Positions 31,731 to 38,297 of a stretch of 38,297 nt of DNA are shown here, one piece after another. The DNA comes from Thermoplasmata archaeon. GTDB taxonomy: Archaea > Thermoplasmatota > Thermoplasmata > Lutacidiplasmatales > UBA184. Under the pieces are notes generated by a model. That model was not told where the DNA came from and ran no database searches. It saw only the letters and a program-made list of their open reading frames with translations. The stretch is from assembly GCA_022750415.1 (NCBI GenBank), contig JAKIVT010000001.1, positions 1-38,297 of the forward strand, given 5' to 3'. Both the position numbers and the translations under genes were made by a program. Within the stretch, counting starts at the first letter, position 1; every line of letters begins with the position of its first letter.

Positions 31731-32081
31731 ATGCGAGTCCTCAGCGCGGAGGAGGCCTCGTACCGGTTTCACGAGACTCTGCTCGAAGTCCTGAAGCGGC
31801 TGAACCAGGCCGAAGAGGAGCGGGCCCCCCCGGTCCAGGGGATGGAACTCGTCGAGCTCGAGCGGATCATGCGGACGTTTTGGACCATGCACCCGGGGGA
31901 CGAGGAGGAGACGGCCGAGACCGCCTTGCGCCTCCTTCTGGAGAACGGGCTCGTCCGCGAACGGGACGACCCGCAGTACGCCTGGGACCGGAAACGGACC
32001 CTCGGCACCCGGTACACGATCACGACCCTCGGCAAGTCCTACCTTGTCCGGCAGCTCGAAGAGACCGAGCGAATTCGGTAG
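31731..32081 (+). CDS. Winged-helix-like protein, paralogue 1
   Basis: A 116-residue protein made of short helices and a C-terminal wing: HETLLEVLKRLNQAEEE, ELVELERIMRTFWTM, TALRLLLENGLVRERDD and TRYTITTLGKSYLVRQLEE. The last block ('YxITxxGKxYL') is the usual end of small archaeal winged-helix DNA-binding proteins. It is paralogous to the next gene over its full length. ATG 31731 is preferred over TTG 31704 because it gives the same lead length as the paralogue. A transcription-factor or chromatin role is inferred from the fold only. Confidence 0.7.
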   Translation: MRVLSAEEASYRFHETLLEVLKRLNQAEEERAPPVQGMELVELERIMRTFWTMHPGDEEETAETALRLLLENGLVRERDDPQYAWDRKRTLGTRYTITTLGKSYLVRQLEETERIR

Positions 32082-32124
32082 CCGGCCGAGTTTTCCCGAG
32101 ACGCCCCGTTCGCGGACGACGACG

Positions 32125-32142
32125 AGGGGTCTAAGTACCCCT
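32125..32142. promoter_or_regulatory. Inverted repeat across the TATA box of winged-helix gene 2
   Basis: AGGGGT-CTAAGT-ACCCCT is a perfect 6+6 inverted repeat whose centre carries the CTAAGTA TATA-like box (32131-32137), about 30 bases before ATG 32165. A bound dimer would block TBP, which suits autorepression. Confidence 0.5.
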
Positions 32143-32145
32143 TCC

Positions 32146-32161
32146 GAGCGTAAATTCGCTC
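32146..32161. promoter_or_regulatory. Second inverted repeat at the transcript start of winged-helix gene 2
   Basis: GAGCG-TAAATT-CGCTC is a perfect 5+5 repeat of the same half-site spacing (six bases) as the one at 32125-32142. It covers the predicted transcript start just before ATG 32165. Confidence 0.4.
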
Positions 32162-32164
32162 GCC

Positions 32165-32509
32165 ATGGCTGCTGCTTCTACCAAGGCCGACCCGGTCCAC
32201 GCCACACTGCTCGCCATCCTGAAGCAGCTCAACCAGGCCGAGACGGTCCACGAAGGGGCGACCAGCGACCAGGCGCTCGAACTTCCCGAGATTGAGCGGC
32301 GCCTCTCCGACTTCTGGGCGATCGACAACGGCTCCGTGAAGCTCGGCCTCGCGCTCGGCCTCCTCCTCCGCAATGGGCTCGTCGCCGCGGCGGGCGTGCC
32401 CGACTATTCGTGGCAGCGGCAGCGCGCCGTGGCCCAGCGGTATCAGATCACTCCGGAGGGCAAGAAGTTCCTCGTGGCGTCGATCCAAACGTCGGACCGG
32501 ATCGGCTAG
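32165..32509 (+). CDS. Winged-helix-like protein, paralogue 2
   Basis: A 114-residue paralogue of the preceding gene. Matching blocks are HATLLAILKQLNQAE, ELPEIERRLSDFW, ALGLLLRNGLVAAAG, a Y-x-W-x-R segment and QRYQITPEGKKFLVASIQ. Its own promoter, with two inverted repeats, separates it from paralogue 1, so the two can be expressed independently. The wing and the final helix are intact. It lies just before the uS15 operon but has a separate promoter. DNA binding is likely; targets are unknown and its own promoter is the first candidate. Confidence 0.7.
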   Translation: MAAASTKADPVHATLLAILKQLNQAETVHEGATSDQALELPEIERRLSDFWAIDNGSVKLGLALGLLLRNGLVAAAGVPDYSWQRQRAVAQRYQITPEGKKFLVASIQTSDRIG

Positions 32510-32551
32510 AACGCCCCCGCAGACCGCACCGCGGACCGCGCTCCGGTCACC

Positions 32552-32559
32552 GTTAAGTA
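32552..32559 (+). promoter_or_regulatory. TATA box of the uS15-nuclease-gyrA operon
   Basis: GTTAAGTA is centred 26-27 bases before ATG 32582. This fits a leaderless mRNA and decides the uS15 start in favour of MSRIHSGRKG. Confidence 0.65.
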
Positions 32560-32581
32560 GGGCACCCGGGTGGTCGCGCGG

Positions 32582-33037
32582 ATGTCCCGAATTCACTCCG
32601 GACGGAAGGGGCGTGCCGGGTCGCACCGGCCCTACCCGGTCCGGGCTCCCGAGTTCGCCACCCTCGACAAGGCGGAGGTGATCGAGGAGGCGGTCCGGCT
32701 CGCCAAGACCGGCGTTTCGCCGGCCCAGGTCGGCACGATCCTGCGCGATTCCCATGGCATTCCTTCGGTGCGCTCCGTCGTCGGCCAGCGCATGACTCCG
32801 TTGCTCGCCGCCGCCGGCGTCAAGCCCGATATCCCCGACGACCTCCAAGCGCTCCTGAAGCGGGTCGTCCACCTCCAGCGGCACCTCAAGACCCACAAGA
32901 AGGACCTGTCCAACCGGCGCGGCCTCAACCTGATGGAGTCGCGGATCCGGCGCCTCGCGCTCTACTACAAGCGCCACAAGCTTCTCCCGGAGGACTGGCG
33001 GTACACTTCGGCCACCGCGGTGCTCCAGGTGGAGTGA
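32582..33037 (+). CDS. rps15: Ribosomal protein uS15, archaeal type
   Basis: A 151-residue small-subunit protein that binds the central domain of 16S rRNA. MSRIHSGRKGRAGSHRP is the archaeal/eukaryal N-terminal extension (S13e type). The core is KTHKKDLSNRRGLNLMESRI, followed by RRLALYYKRHKLLPEDWRY. ATG 32582 coincides with the transcript start predicted by the TATA box; a GTG 12 bases upstream is rejected. The stop overlaps the next gene's ATG by one base (TGATG). The adjacency of uS15 with a GAN/RecJ-like gene is common in archaea. Confidence 0.96.
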   Translation: MSRIHSGRKGRAGSHRPYPVRAPEFATLDKAEVIEEAVRLAKTGVSPAQVGTILRDSHGIPSVRSVVGQRMTPLLAAAGVKPDIPDDLQALLKRVVHLQRHLKTHKKDLSNRRGLNLMESRIRRLALYYKRHKLLPEDWRYTSATAVLQVE

Positions 33038-34428
33038 TGCCCTCGGGGCCCGACGGTTTCGTCGCGAATCCGGCGTACGGCCGGGAGTTCACGAAGGCTC
33101 GCGAACTTTTGCTCTCCCACCCGGGTCGCTGGCGCGTCATCTACCACTACGACGGCGACGGGATTGCGAGCGCCTCCTCGCTCCTCCGTATGCTCGAGCG
33201 GCTCGGTTACCCGCCGTACGCGACCCCGCTCCAAGGGGTCGAGCGCGAGCGGATGCGGACCCTTCTCGCGGGGACGACGGGCCCGGCCATCGTGGTCGAC
33301 ACCGGGTCGAGCTGGCTCGACCTGTACCCCCCGCACCCCCACCCCGTGATCATTCTCGACCACCACCAGTACGAGGGGGCCCCCCATCCTCCGGCCCTCC
33401 CCGACCACGTCGCGCTCGTCACCCCGGTGGACTGGGGCGTCGACGGGATGCGGGAGCTGTGCGGGGCCACCCTCAGCTGGCTGTTCACCGTGTTCATCGA
33501 CCCGGTGAACTGGGACAACGCCCCCTGGGGTCTCTCCGGCGCCATCGCCGACCGGCAGCACGTCGGCGGATTCTCCGGCCTCAACGCGACGCTCGTCGAC
33601 GAGGCCGTCCGACGCTCGCTCGTCCAGAAACGCCCGGGACTCGCCCTGTTCGGTCCGACCCTCGGCGAGGCGGTCGTCCGTTCGATCGACCCGTACGTGA
33701 AGGGGCTCTCGGGCCGGCCGGACGCGGTCAAGCTGTTCTTGGAACGGATCGGTCTCGACTCGAAGCACGCGACCGATTCGCTCGACCCCGCCGGAGAGCG
33801 GACGCTGCATCAGGCGCTCCTCACCCGACTCGTCCAGCAGGGGGTCCGCCCCGAATTCTGCGAGACCCTGCGGCGCGAACGGTACCTCCTCCCATCCCTC
33901 GGCGTCGATGCCGAGGAACTTTCCAACTGGCAGAACGCGCTCGGTCGCGCGTCCGCGCCCGGTACCGGCGTCGCTCTGGCCCTCGGGGACCCCATGGCCT
34001 GGGCCGCCGGCAAGACCGCCGAAACGGCCTGGCGGACCACCATCCTGGGGGGCATGCGGCGCGTCGAGGACGGTGGGGTTAACTCCCTCGAGGCGCTCCA
34101 GTGGTTCGAGAGTTCCGAGACGACGTACGCGGGTACGCAGGCGGGTCTCGCGATGAACTACCTCGTCGACCCGACCCGTCCCCTCCTCGTCTTCTCGAAC
34201 GGCGGGACGGTCTGGAAAGTGTCCGGTCGCGGCACCACGTGGCTCGTCGGCCGGGGGCTCGACCTCGCCATCGCCCTACGGGATGCGGGGAAAGCCGTCG
34301 GCGGCGAAGGCGGCGGCCACAAGGTCGCGAGCGGCGCGACGATCCCGCTCGATGCCCGGGACCGATTCCTGTCCCACGCGAACGAATTGTTCGGGAAGCA
34401 ACTCCCCCGCGCGGAGGCGACGGCATGA
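33037..34428 (+). CDS. DHH-family exonuclease, archaeal RecJ/GAN-like
   Basis: A 463-residue DHH/DHHA1 phosphoesterase. Motif I is [10 protein letters not shown] (Asp39, Asp41), motif II VVDTGSS, motif III LDHH (Asp108-His109-His110) and motif IV VDWGVDG. The C-terminal DHHA1 motif is [12 protein letters not shown]. All the metal ligands seem present, so a nuclease is likely. In archaea the GAN/RecJ1 protein joins GINS at the replication fork; its usual place beside uS15 supports this class. It overlaps uS15 by one base and gyrA by four, so the three are translationally coupled. Confidence 0.9.
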   Translation: MPSGPDGFVANPAYGREFTKARELLLSHPGRWRVIYHYDGDGIASASSLLRMLERLGYPPYATPLQGVERERMRTLLAGTTGPAIVVDTGSSWLDLYPPHPHPVIILDHHQYEGAPHPPALPDHVALVTPVDWGVDGMRELCGATLSWLFTVFIDPVNWDNAPWGLSGAIADRQHVGGFSGLNATLVDEAVRRSLVQKRPGLALFGPTLGEAVVRSIDPYVKGLSGRPDAVKLFLERIGLDSKHATDSLDPAGERTLHQALLTRLVQQGVRPEFCETLRRERYLLPSLGVDAEELSNWQNALGRASAPGTGVALALGDPMAWAAGKTAETAWRTTILGGMRRVEDGGVNSLEALQWFESSETTYAGTQAGLAMNYLVDPTRPLLVFSNGGTVWKVSGRGTTWLVGRGLDLAIALRDAGKAVGGEGGGHKVASGATIPLDARDRFLSHANELFGKQLPRAEATA

Positions 34429-37046
34429 GCCCGCCCGCCGAGAGCGCTCCGCCCCCGGTGGCCCCACCGGTCGAGCGGGTGCACGACCACCCCGTGGAGC
34501 GGGAGATGCACCGCTCGTACATCGACTACGCCATGAGCGTCATCATCGGCCGGGCGCTCCCCTACAGCCAGGACGGGCTCAAACCGGTCCACCGCCGCAT
34601 CCTCTGGTCGATGTGGGAGTCGGGGGCGACCCACGACAAGGCGTTCCGGAAATCGGCGCGCACCGTCGGAGACGTTCTCGGCAAGTACCACCCGCACGGC
34701 GACTTGTCGGTGTACGACGCGCTCGTCCGGATGGCCCAGACGTTCTCGCTCCGCTACCCGCTCATCGACGGGCAGGGGAACTTCGGCTCGATCGACGGCG
34801 ACACCGCGGCCGCGATGCGGTACACCGAAGCGCGGCTCTCCAAGCTCGCGGAAGAGATGCTCCAGGACCTCGAGAAGGAGACGGTCACCTGGGGCGACAA
34901 TTTCGACGGCTCGCTGAAGGAGCCGCTCCTCCTCCCCTCGAAGGTCCCGAATCTCCTGATCAACGGCTCGGCCGGGATCGCCGTCGGCATGGCGACGAAC
35001 ATGCCGCCGCACAACCTCGGAGAGGTCGTCGACGCGCTCACCCTCGTCCTCTGGAAACCGGAGGCTTCGCTCGACGAGATCATGACCCTTCTCCCCGGGC
35101 CGGACTTTCCGACCGGCGGATTCCTCGCCGCCTCGACGGGGATCCGCGAGGCGTACGAGACCGGCCGGGGAACGCTCCGGATGCGCGGGAAGGCGGAGCC
35201 ACGGGAGCGGGACGGCCGCAGCGAGATCGTGATCACGGAGATCCCGTACGAGGTCAACAAGACCACGTTGCTCCAATTGATCGCCGACCTGGTCAAGACG
35301 AAACGGCTCGAGGGGATCACCGACCTCCGCGACGAGTCCGACCGGCATGGGACCTCGGTCGTCCTCGAGCTCCGCCGCGACGCGCAACCGGAGATCGTCC
35401 TCAACCGGGTCTACGAGCACACGCCGCTCGAGACGAGCTTCGGCGTGATCAATCTCTGCATCGTCGCCGGCCAGCCTCGGGTCCTCTCGCTCAAGGGGCT
35501 TCTGGAGGCCCACCTCGCCCACCGCCGCCAGATCGTCACGAAGCGCTCGGAGTTCGACCTCCGGAAGGCGAGCGAGCGGCTCCATCTCCTCGAGGGATTC
35601 CTCACCGCCATCGACCACATCGACGAGGTGATCCGGATCATCCGGCGCTCGAAGGACGTTCCCGCCGCCGAACAGTCGCTGATGGGGAAGTTCCTCCTCT
35701 CCCTCGAGCAGGCGAAGGCGATCCTCGACATGCGACTCGCGCGCCTCACGGCGCTGGAGCGCGAGGCCGTCGAGAAGGAGGCGGCCGAGAAGGAGGCGCT
35801 CATCAAGCGCCTCAAGGAGATCCTCGCCTCCCCGAAGGAGCTCGACCTCCTCATCGCGGAGGAACTGAAGCTGCTCAAGGAGCAGTTCGGAGACCCCCGC
35901 CGGACGCAGATCGTCCCGGCGTTCACCGAGCGGACCCTCGAAGACCTGATCCCGGACTCCGACGTGGTCGTACTCGTCACCCGGGACGGCTACATCAAGC
36001 GCCTCCCGCTCGACCAGTACCGCCGGCAGGGCCGCGGCGGTCGCGGCCTCGTCCAGATGGAGACGAAGGAGGAGGACTACGTCATCCAGACGTTCGCGAC
36101 CCGGACGCACGACAACGTGCTCTTCTTCACGACCCTCGGCCGCGTGTACCTGCTGAAGGCGTACGAACTCCCCGAGGGAAGCCGACACTCCCGCGGCAAG
36201 GCCGTCATCAACCTCCTGCCGAAGCTGAAGGACGGCGAGAAGGTCCAGACGCTCCTTCCCCTCCGCGACCTCGCGACGGAGGCCTCGCTCCTGTTCGCGA
36301 GCCGCAAGGGGATCGTCAAGCGGACCGGCCTCGACATGTTCCAGAACATCCGGACGAACGGGATCCAAGCGGTCCTCCTCGACGACGGCGACGAGCTCGT
36401 CAACGTCGCCGTCGTGACTCCCGAGGACCGGGAGGCGATCCTCGCCACCCACTCCGGCCAGCTCGTCCGATTCGCGCTCTCCGAGATCCGATTGATGGGC
36501 CGGGCCACGTACGGCGTCATCGGCGTGCGTCTCTCCGACCCGAAGGACGACTACGTCGTCACGATGGCGCCGGTCCGCGGGGTTCGTCCGTTCCTGCTCA
36601 CAATCACGTCGACCGGGTTCGGGAAGCGCTCGCAAACGACCGACTACCGGGAGACGAAGCGGGGCGCGAAGGGGGTCCGTACGATCCGGACCGGCGGGCG
36701 GAACGGCGGCGTTGTCGCCGTCCTCCCCGTGGGCGAGGGCGATGAGATCCTCGTCACGACCGAGAAGGGCGTCACCATCCGGATGGCCGTCAAGGGGATC
36801 CGGGCCCAGGGACGGAACACGATGGGGGTCCGGGTCATGCGGCTCGACGACGGCGACTCGGTGAAGGACGCCCTCGTCCTCCCGGCGGGGCTCGAGGGGA
36901 ACGGCGAGGAGAAGCTCGACGTCCCTCCCCCCATCGGACCCGATTCCGCTCCTCCCGACGCCGGTCCCGAGGTCGAGAGCGAGGCCAACATCGAAGAACC
37001 CGACGACGAAGAGGGGGACGACGATGCGGCGGCGCCCGGAGCATAA
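34425..37046 (+). CDS. gyrA: DNA gyrase subunit A
   Basis: An 873-residue bacterial-type GyrA, the cleavage and wrapping subunit of the enzyme that adds negative supercoils. The winged-helix tower has [15 protein letters not shown] and [20 protein letters not shown], the catalytic tyrosine is Tyr133 in [13 protein letters not shown], and the C-terminal propeller carries a GyrA-box, QGRGGRG (residues 535-541). The acidic C-terminal tail is typical. The residue equivalent to E. coli Ser83 is Leu94, while the Asp87 equivalent is kept. gyrB is not in the window. ATG 34425 overlaps the nuclease stop (ATGA). Confidence 0.96.
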   Translation: MSPPAESAPPPVAPPVERVHDHPVEREMHRSYIDYAMSVIIGRALPYSQDGLKPVHRRILWSMWESGATHDKAFRKSARTVGDVLGKYHPHGDLSVYDALVRMAQTFSLRYPLIDGQGNFGSIDGDTAAAMRYTEARLSKLAEEMLQDLEKETVTWGDNFDGSLKEPLLLPSKVPNLLINGSAGIAVGMATNMPPHNLGEVVDALTLVLWKPEASLDEIMTLLPGPDFPTGGFLAASTGIREAYETGRGTLRMRGKAEPRERDGRSEIVITEIPYEVNKTTLLQLIADLVKTKRLEGITDLRDESDRHGTSVVLELRRDAQPEIVLNRVYEHTPLETSFGVINLCIVAGQPRVLSLKGLLEAHLAHRRQIVTKRSEFDLRKASERLHLLEGFLTAIDHIDEVIRIIRRSKDVPAAEQSLMGKFLLSLEQAKAILDMRLARLTALEREAVEKEAAEKEALIKRLKEILASPKELDLLIAEELKLLKEQFGDPRRTQIVPAFTERTLEDLIPDSDVVVLVTRDGYIKRLPLDQYRRQGRGGRGLVQMETKEEDYVIQTFATRTHDNVLFFTTLGRVYLLKAYELPEGSRHSRGKAVINLLPKLKDGEKVQTLLPLRDLATEASLLFASRKGIVKRTGLDMFQNIRTNGIQAVLLDDGDELVNVAVVTPEDREAILATHSGQLVRFALSEIRLMGRATYGVIGVRLSDPKDDYVVTMAPVRGVRPFLLTITSTGFGKRSQTTDYRETKRGAKGVRTIRTGGRNGGVVAVLPVGEGDEILVTTEKGVTIRMAVKGIRAQGRNTMGVRVMRLDDGDSVKDALVLPAGLEGNGEEKLDVPPPIGPDSAPPDAGPEVESEANIEEPDDEEGDDDAAAPGA

Positions 37047-37194
37047 GAAAATCAAGATCTGCCCGCAGTGCCAGTCCGACCGACTGATCTTCGAGGCGGG
37101 ACTGATCACGGGGCAGGTGTACCACTGCCTCCAGTGCAACTACGTCGGGTCGCTCATCCTCGAGATCGACGCGCCCGAACCGCTGAAGAAGTAG
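37024..37194 (+). CDS. 56-residue zinc-ribbon protein
   Basis: A very small gene that starts 23 bases inside the gyrA end in another frame. The protein begins [20 protein letters not shown], continues with a [13 protein letters not shown] segment and ends [14 protein letters not shown] and CLQC form a treble-clef/zinc-ribbon pair, with [10 protein letters not shown] and NYVGSL as the usual strands. Such short archaeal zinc ribbons (often with 'IGPLI' ends) are widespread, and their roles are mostly unknown. Its position makes it the last gene of the uS15-gyrA operon. It overlaps the end of the kinase gene on the other strand by about 40 bases. Confidence 0.8.
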   Translation: MRRRPEHKKIKICPQCQSDRLIFEAGLITGQVYHCLQCNYVGSLILEIDAPEPLKK

Positions 37195-37750
37195 TCCGAC
37201 GGGACCGAACCCCGGCCGTGCCGGGAAGGCGGGACCGGATATCCTCGACGATGGCGAGGAGCGGCCGAGTGGCATCGACCGGGATCCCGGCCTCGAACGA
37301 GACGACCTTCGCGAACACGGCGCGGGCGGCCTCCTCCCCAAACGAGCGTGTTCGGTGCGCGTCCCGGAAAATGCAGAGCTCCACGGGGGCCCGGAGCGTG
37401 AACACGAACGACGGGTACGGGATTCGACCGCACAAATCGGACACCTGGGTCTCCCAGTAGAAGTTCCCGTCGACGACCACCGGGGCTCCGCTCGAGAGGA
37501 TCGGCAGCGCCCGCTCCACGACGAACGCGTTCGTCCGGAGGAAGCTCCCCTCGGAGATGTACCCCGCCGACCACTCCTCGAGGTCGAACTCCTCCAGGAT
37601 GGCATCGACCGAGACATACCAGCCGGCGAGAGTACGGGCCAGCCGCTTCGCGACCGTCGTCTTGCCAATCCCGAGCGGGCCGCGCACCACGATGAGTTGC
37701 CCGGCCGGCGGCAGGTCGTTCGTCGTCCGACGAGGGCGTCCCGCCGCCAC
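37154..37750 (-). CDS. P-loop kinase of the AAA_33/2-phosphoglycerate-kinase-like type
   Basis: A 198-residue nucleotide-dependent kinase. The Walker A motif GPLGIGKTT lies at residues 24-32. SVDAILEEF, a later PVVVDGNFYWETQ strand (Walker B-like) and HRTRSFGEEAARAVFAKVV (lid region) follow. The pattern is that of small-molecule or polynucleotide kinases and zeta-like proteins, and no substrate can be named. The frame is open to 37801, but GTG 37750 is favoured: it lies 10 bases after the folP stop with a GAGAGG run upstream. It is therefore the second gene of the folP operon. The tail is arginine- and serine-rich. Confidence 0.72.
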   Translation of the reverse strand: MAAGRPRRTTNDLPPAGQLIVVRGPLGIGKTTVAKRLARTLAGWYVSVDAILEEFDLEEWSAGYISEGSFLRTNAFVVERALPILSSGAPVVVDGNFYWETQVSDLCGRIPYPSFVFTLRAPVELCIFRDAHRTRSFGEEAARAVFAKVVSFEAGIPVDATRPLLAIVEDIRSRLPGTAGVRSRRTTSSAVRARRSRG

Positions 37751-37760
37751 CGGCGCCCTC

Positions 37761-38297
37761 TCACTCGGGTGGGGGCGGGGGCTCGCGAGACGCGCCGACA
37801 CCGGCCGTTCGGGCGGCGTGGACCATGGCGAGCGCTCGCACCGTGGCCCGGACGTCGTGGGCTCGGATCAACTCGGCTCCCCGGACCGCGCCCACGACCG
37901 CCGCCGCGAGGCTCGCCTCCAGCCGGTCATCGACGGGAGCATCGCTGGTCGCGGCACCGAGGAACGATTTCCGCGAGGCGCCGAGGACGACCGGGTATCC
38001 CAACGAACGGAACTCGCCGGCGTGCTCGAGCAGCTCGAGGCTCTGCGCGCCGCTCTTGCCGAATCCAAGACCCGGGTCCACGAGGATGTGCTCGGGAAGA
38101 ATCCCGTCCGCGATCGCGAGTTCGGTCGCGCTCCCGAGGGCTCCGTAGACCTCGTCGCGGACGTCGGTGTACGTGGTGTCCCTCTGCATCGTCGTCGGGT
38201 CCCCCCGCATGTGCATCACGACGACCGGGATCCCCGCGTGCGCGACGACCCGCCGCATCTCGGGGTCGCGGAGGCCGCTGACGTCGTTGATCCAATC
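37761..38297 (-). CDS. folP: Dihydropteroate synthase, partial (right edge)
   Basis: The last 178 residues of a DHPS; the N-terminus lies beyond the window. DWINDVSGLRDPEM, VVVMHMRGDPTTMQ, DPGLGFGK and GASRKSFLG are diagnostic blocks: the metal/pterin, p-aminobenzoate and phosphate loops of the TIM-barrel enzyme that joins p-aminobenzoate to dihydropterin pyrophosphate. The C-terminal HDVRATVRALAMVHA matches the usual end, and then a short proline tail follows. In archaea such genes serve folate- or methanopterin-type pathways. The kinase gene follows directly. Confidence 0.93.
   Translation of the reverse strand, partial: DWINDVSGLRDPEMRRVVAHAGIPVVVMHMRGDPTTMQRDTTYTDVRDEVYGALGSATELAIADGILPEHILVDPGLGFGKSGAQSLELLEHAGEFRSLGYPVVLGASRKSFLGAATSDAPVDDRLEASLAAAVVGAVRGAELIRAHDVRATVRALAMVHAARTAGVGASREPPPPPE

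Noticed and set aside
34158-37139. 993-residue open frame on the minus strand
   Set aside because: It is antisense to gyrA with composition dominated by Arg, Asp, Glu and Leu from reversed codons. No motif was seen.

Overview
The window is very GC-rich, densely coded DNA from an archaeon. The archaeal signs are a long archaeal-type ribosomal protein uS15 next to a GAN/RecJ-like DHH nuclease, an archaeal-type TrpRS, RPA-like OB-fold proteins, and TATA-like boxes sitting about 26-28 bases before start codons (leaderless-type promoters). A bacterial-type gyrase subunit A, glycine-rich single-OB proteins and large YVTN-propeller surface proteins with 'NGT' Ig-like repeats suggest an uncultured, high-GC member of Thermoplasmatota. 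That placement is an inference; no rRNA is present to settle it.

Layout. 1-5000: a GvpD/KaiC-like P-loop ATPase, a broken DUF1275 membrane-protein remnant, a medium-chain dehydrogenase, a GNAT acetyltransferase and a TauE/SafE permease. 5200-9900: an M29-like peptidase homologue without recognisable metal ligands, thymidylate kinase, a small membrane protein, a small OB-fold protein, an FMN reductase, a DUF420-like membrane protein and a PPOX-type flavoprotein. 10000-15300: a zinc-ribbon protein, a HAD phosphatase, a thioredoxin-reductase-like flavoprotein, an 80-residue basic protein built almost entirely of 11-residue repeats, an exported protein and a second MDR oxidoreductase. 15400-19940: the carA-carB pair for carbamoyl phosphate, with overlapping genes. 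20000-25600: exported and membrane proteins, a DUF4242-like protein, a 14-blade propeller surface protein, and a protein joining a thioredoxin-like domain to a Lrp/AsnC RAM domain. 25700-28800: a glycine-rich RPA-like SSB, a TPR protein, an S66 (LD-carboxypeptidase/MccF) peptidase and an NTF2-fold protein. 28860-31630: two tandem pilin-like membrane-anchored proteins, trpS, and a small zinc protein that starts the trpS operon. 31700-32510: two tandem winged-helix-like paralogues. 32580-37190: an overlapping operon uS15 - GAN/RecJ-like nuclease - gyrA - 56-residue zinc ribbon. 37150-38297 (minus strand): a P-loop kinase downstream of folP, which runs off the right edge.

Themes: pyrimidine nucleotide supply (carAB, tmk), DNA topology and single-strand handling (gyrA, GAN/RecJ, two OB proteins), translation (uS15, trpS) and a cell-surface set. 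No tRNA, rRNA, CRISPR array, insertion sequence or prophage was seen. The best leads are the hendecad-repeat basic protein, the ligand-less M29 homologue, the Trx-RAM fusion, the gyrA with leucine at the quinolone-determining position, the duplicated pilin/promoter unit, and the wHTH pair with inverted repeats over its promoter.
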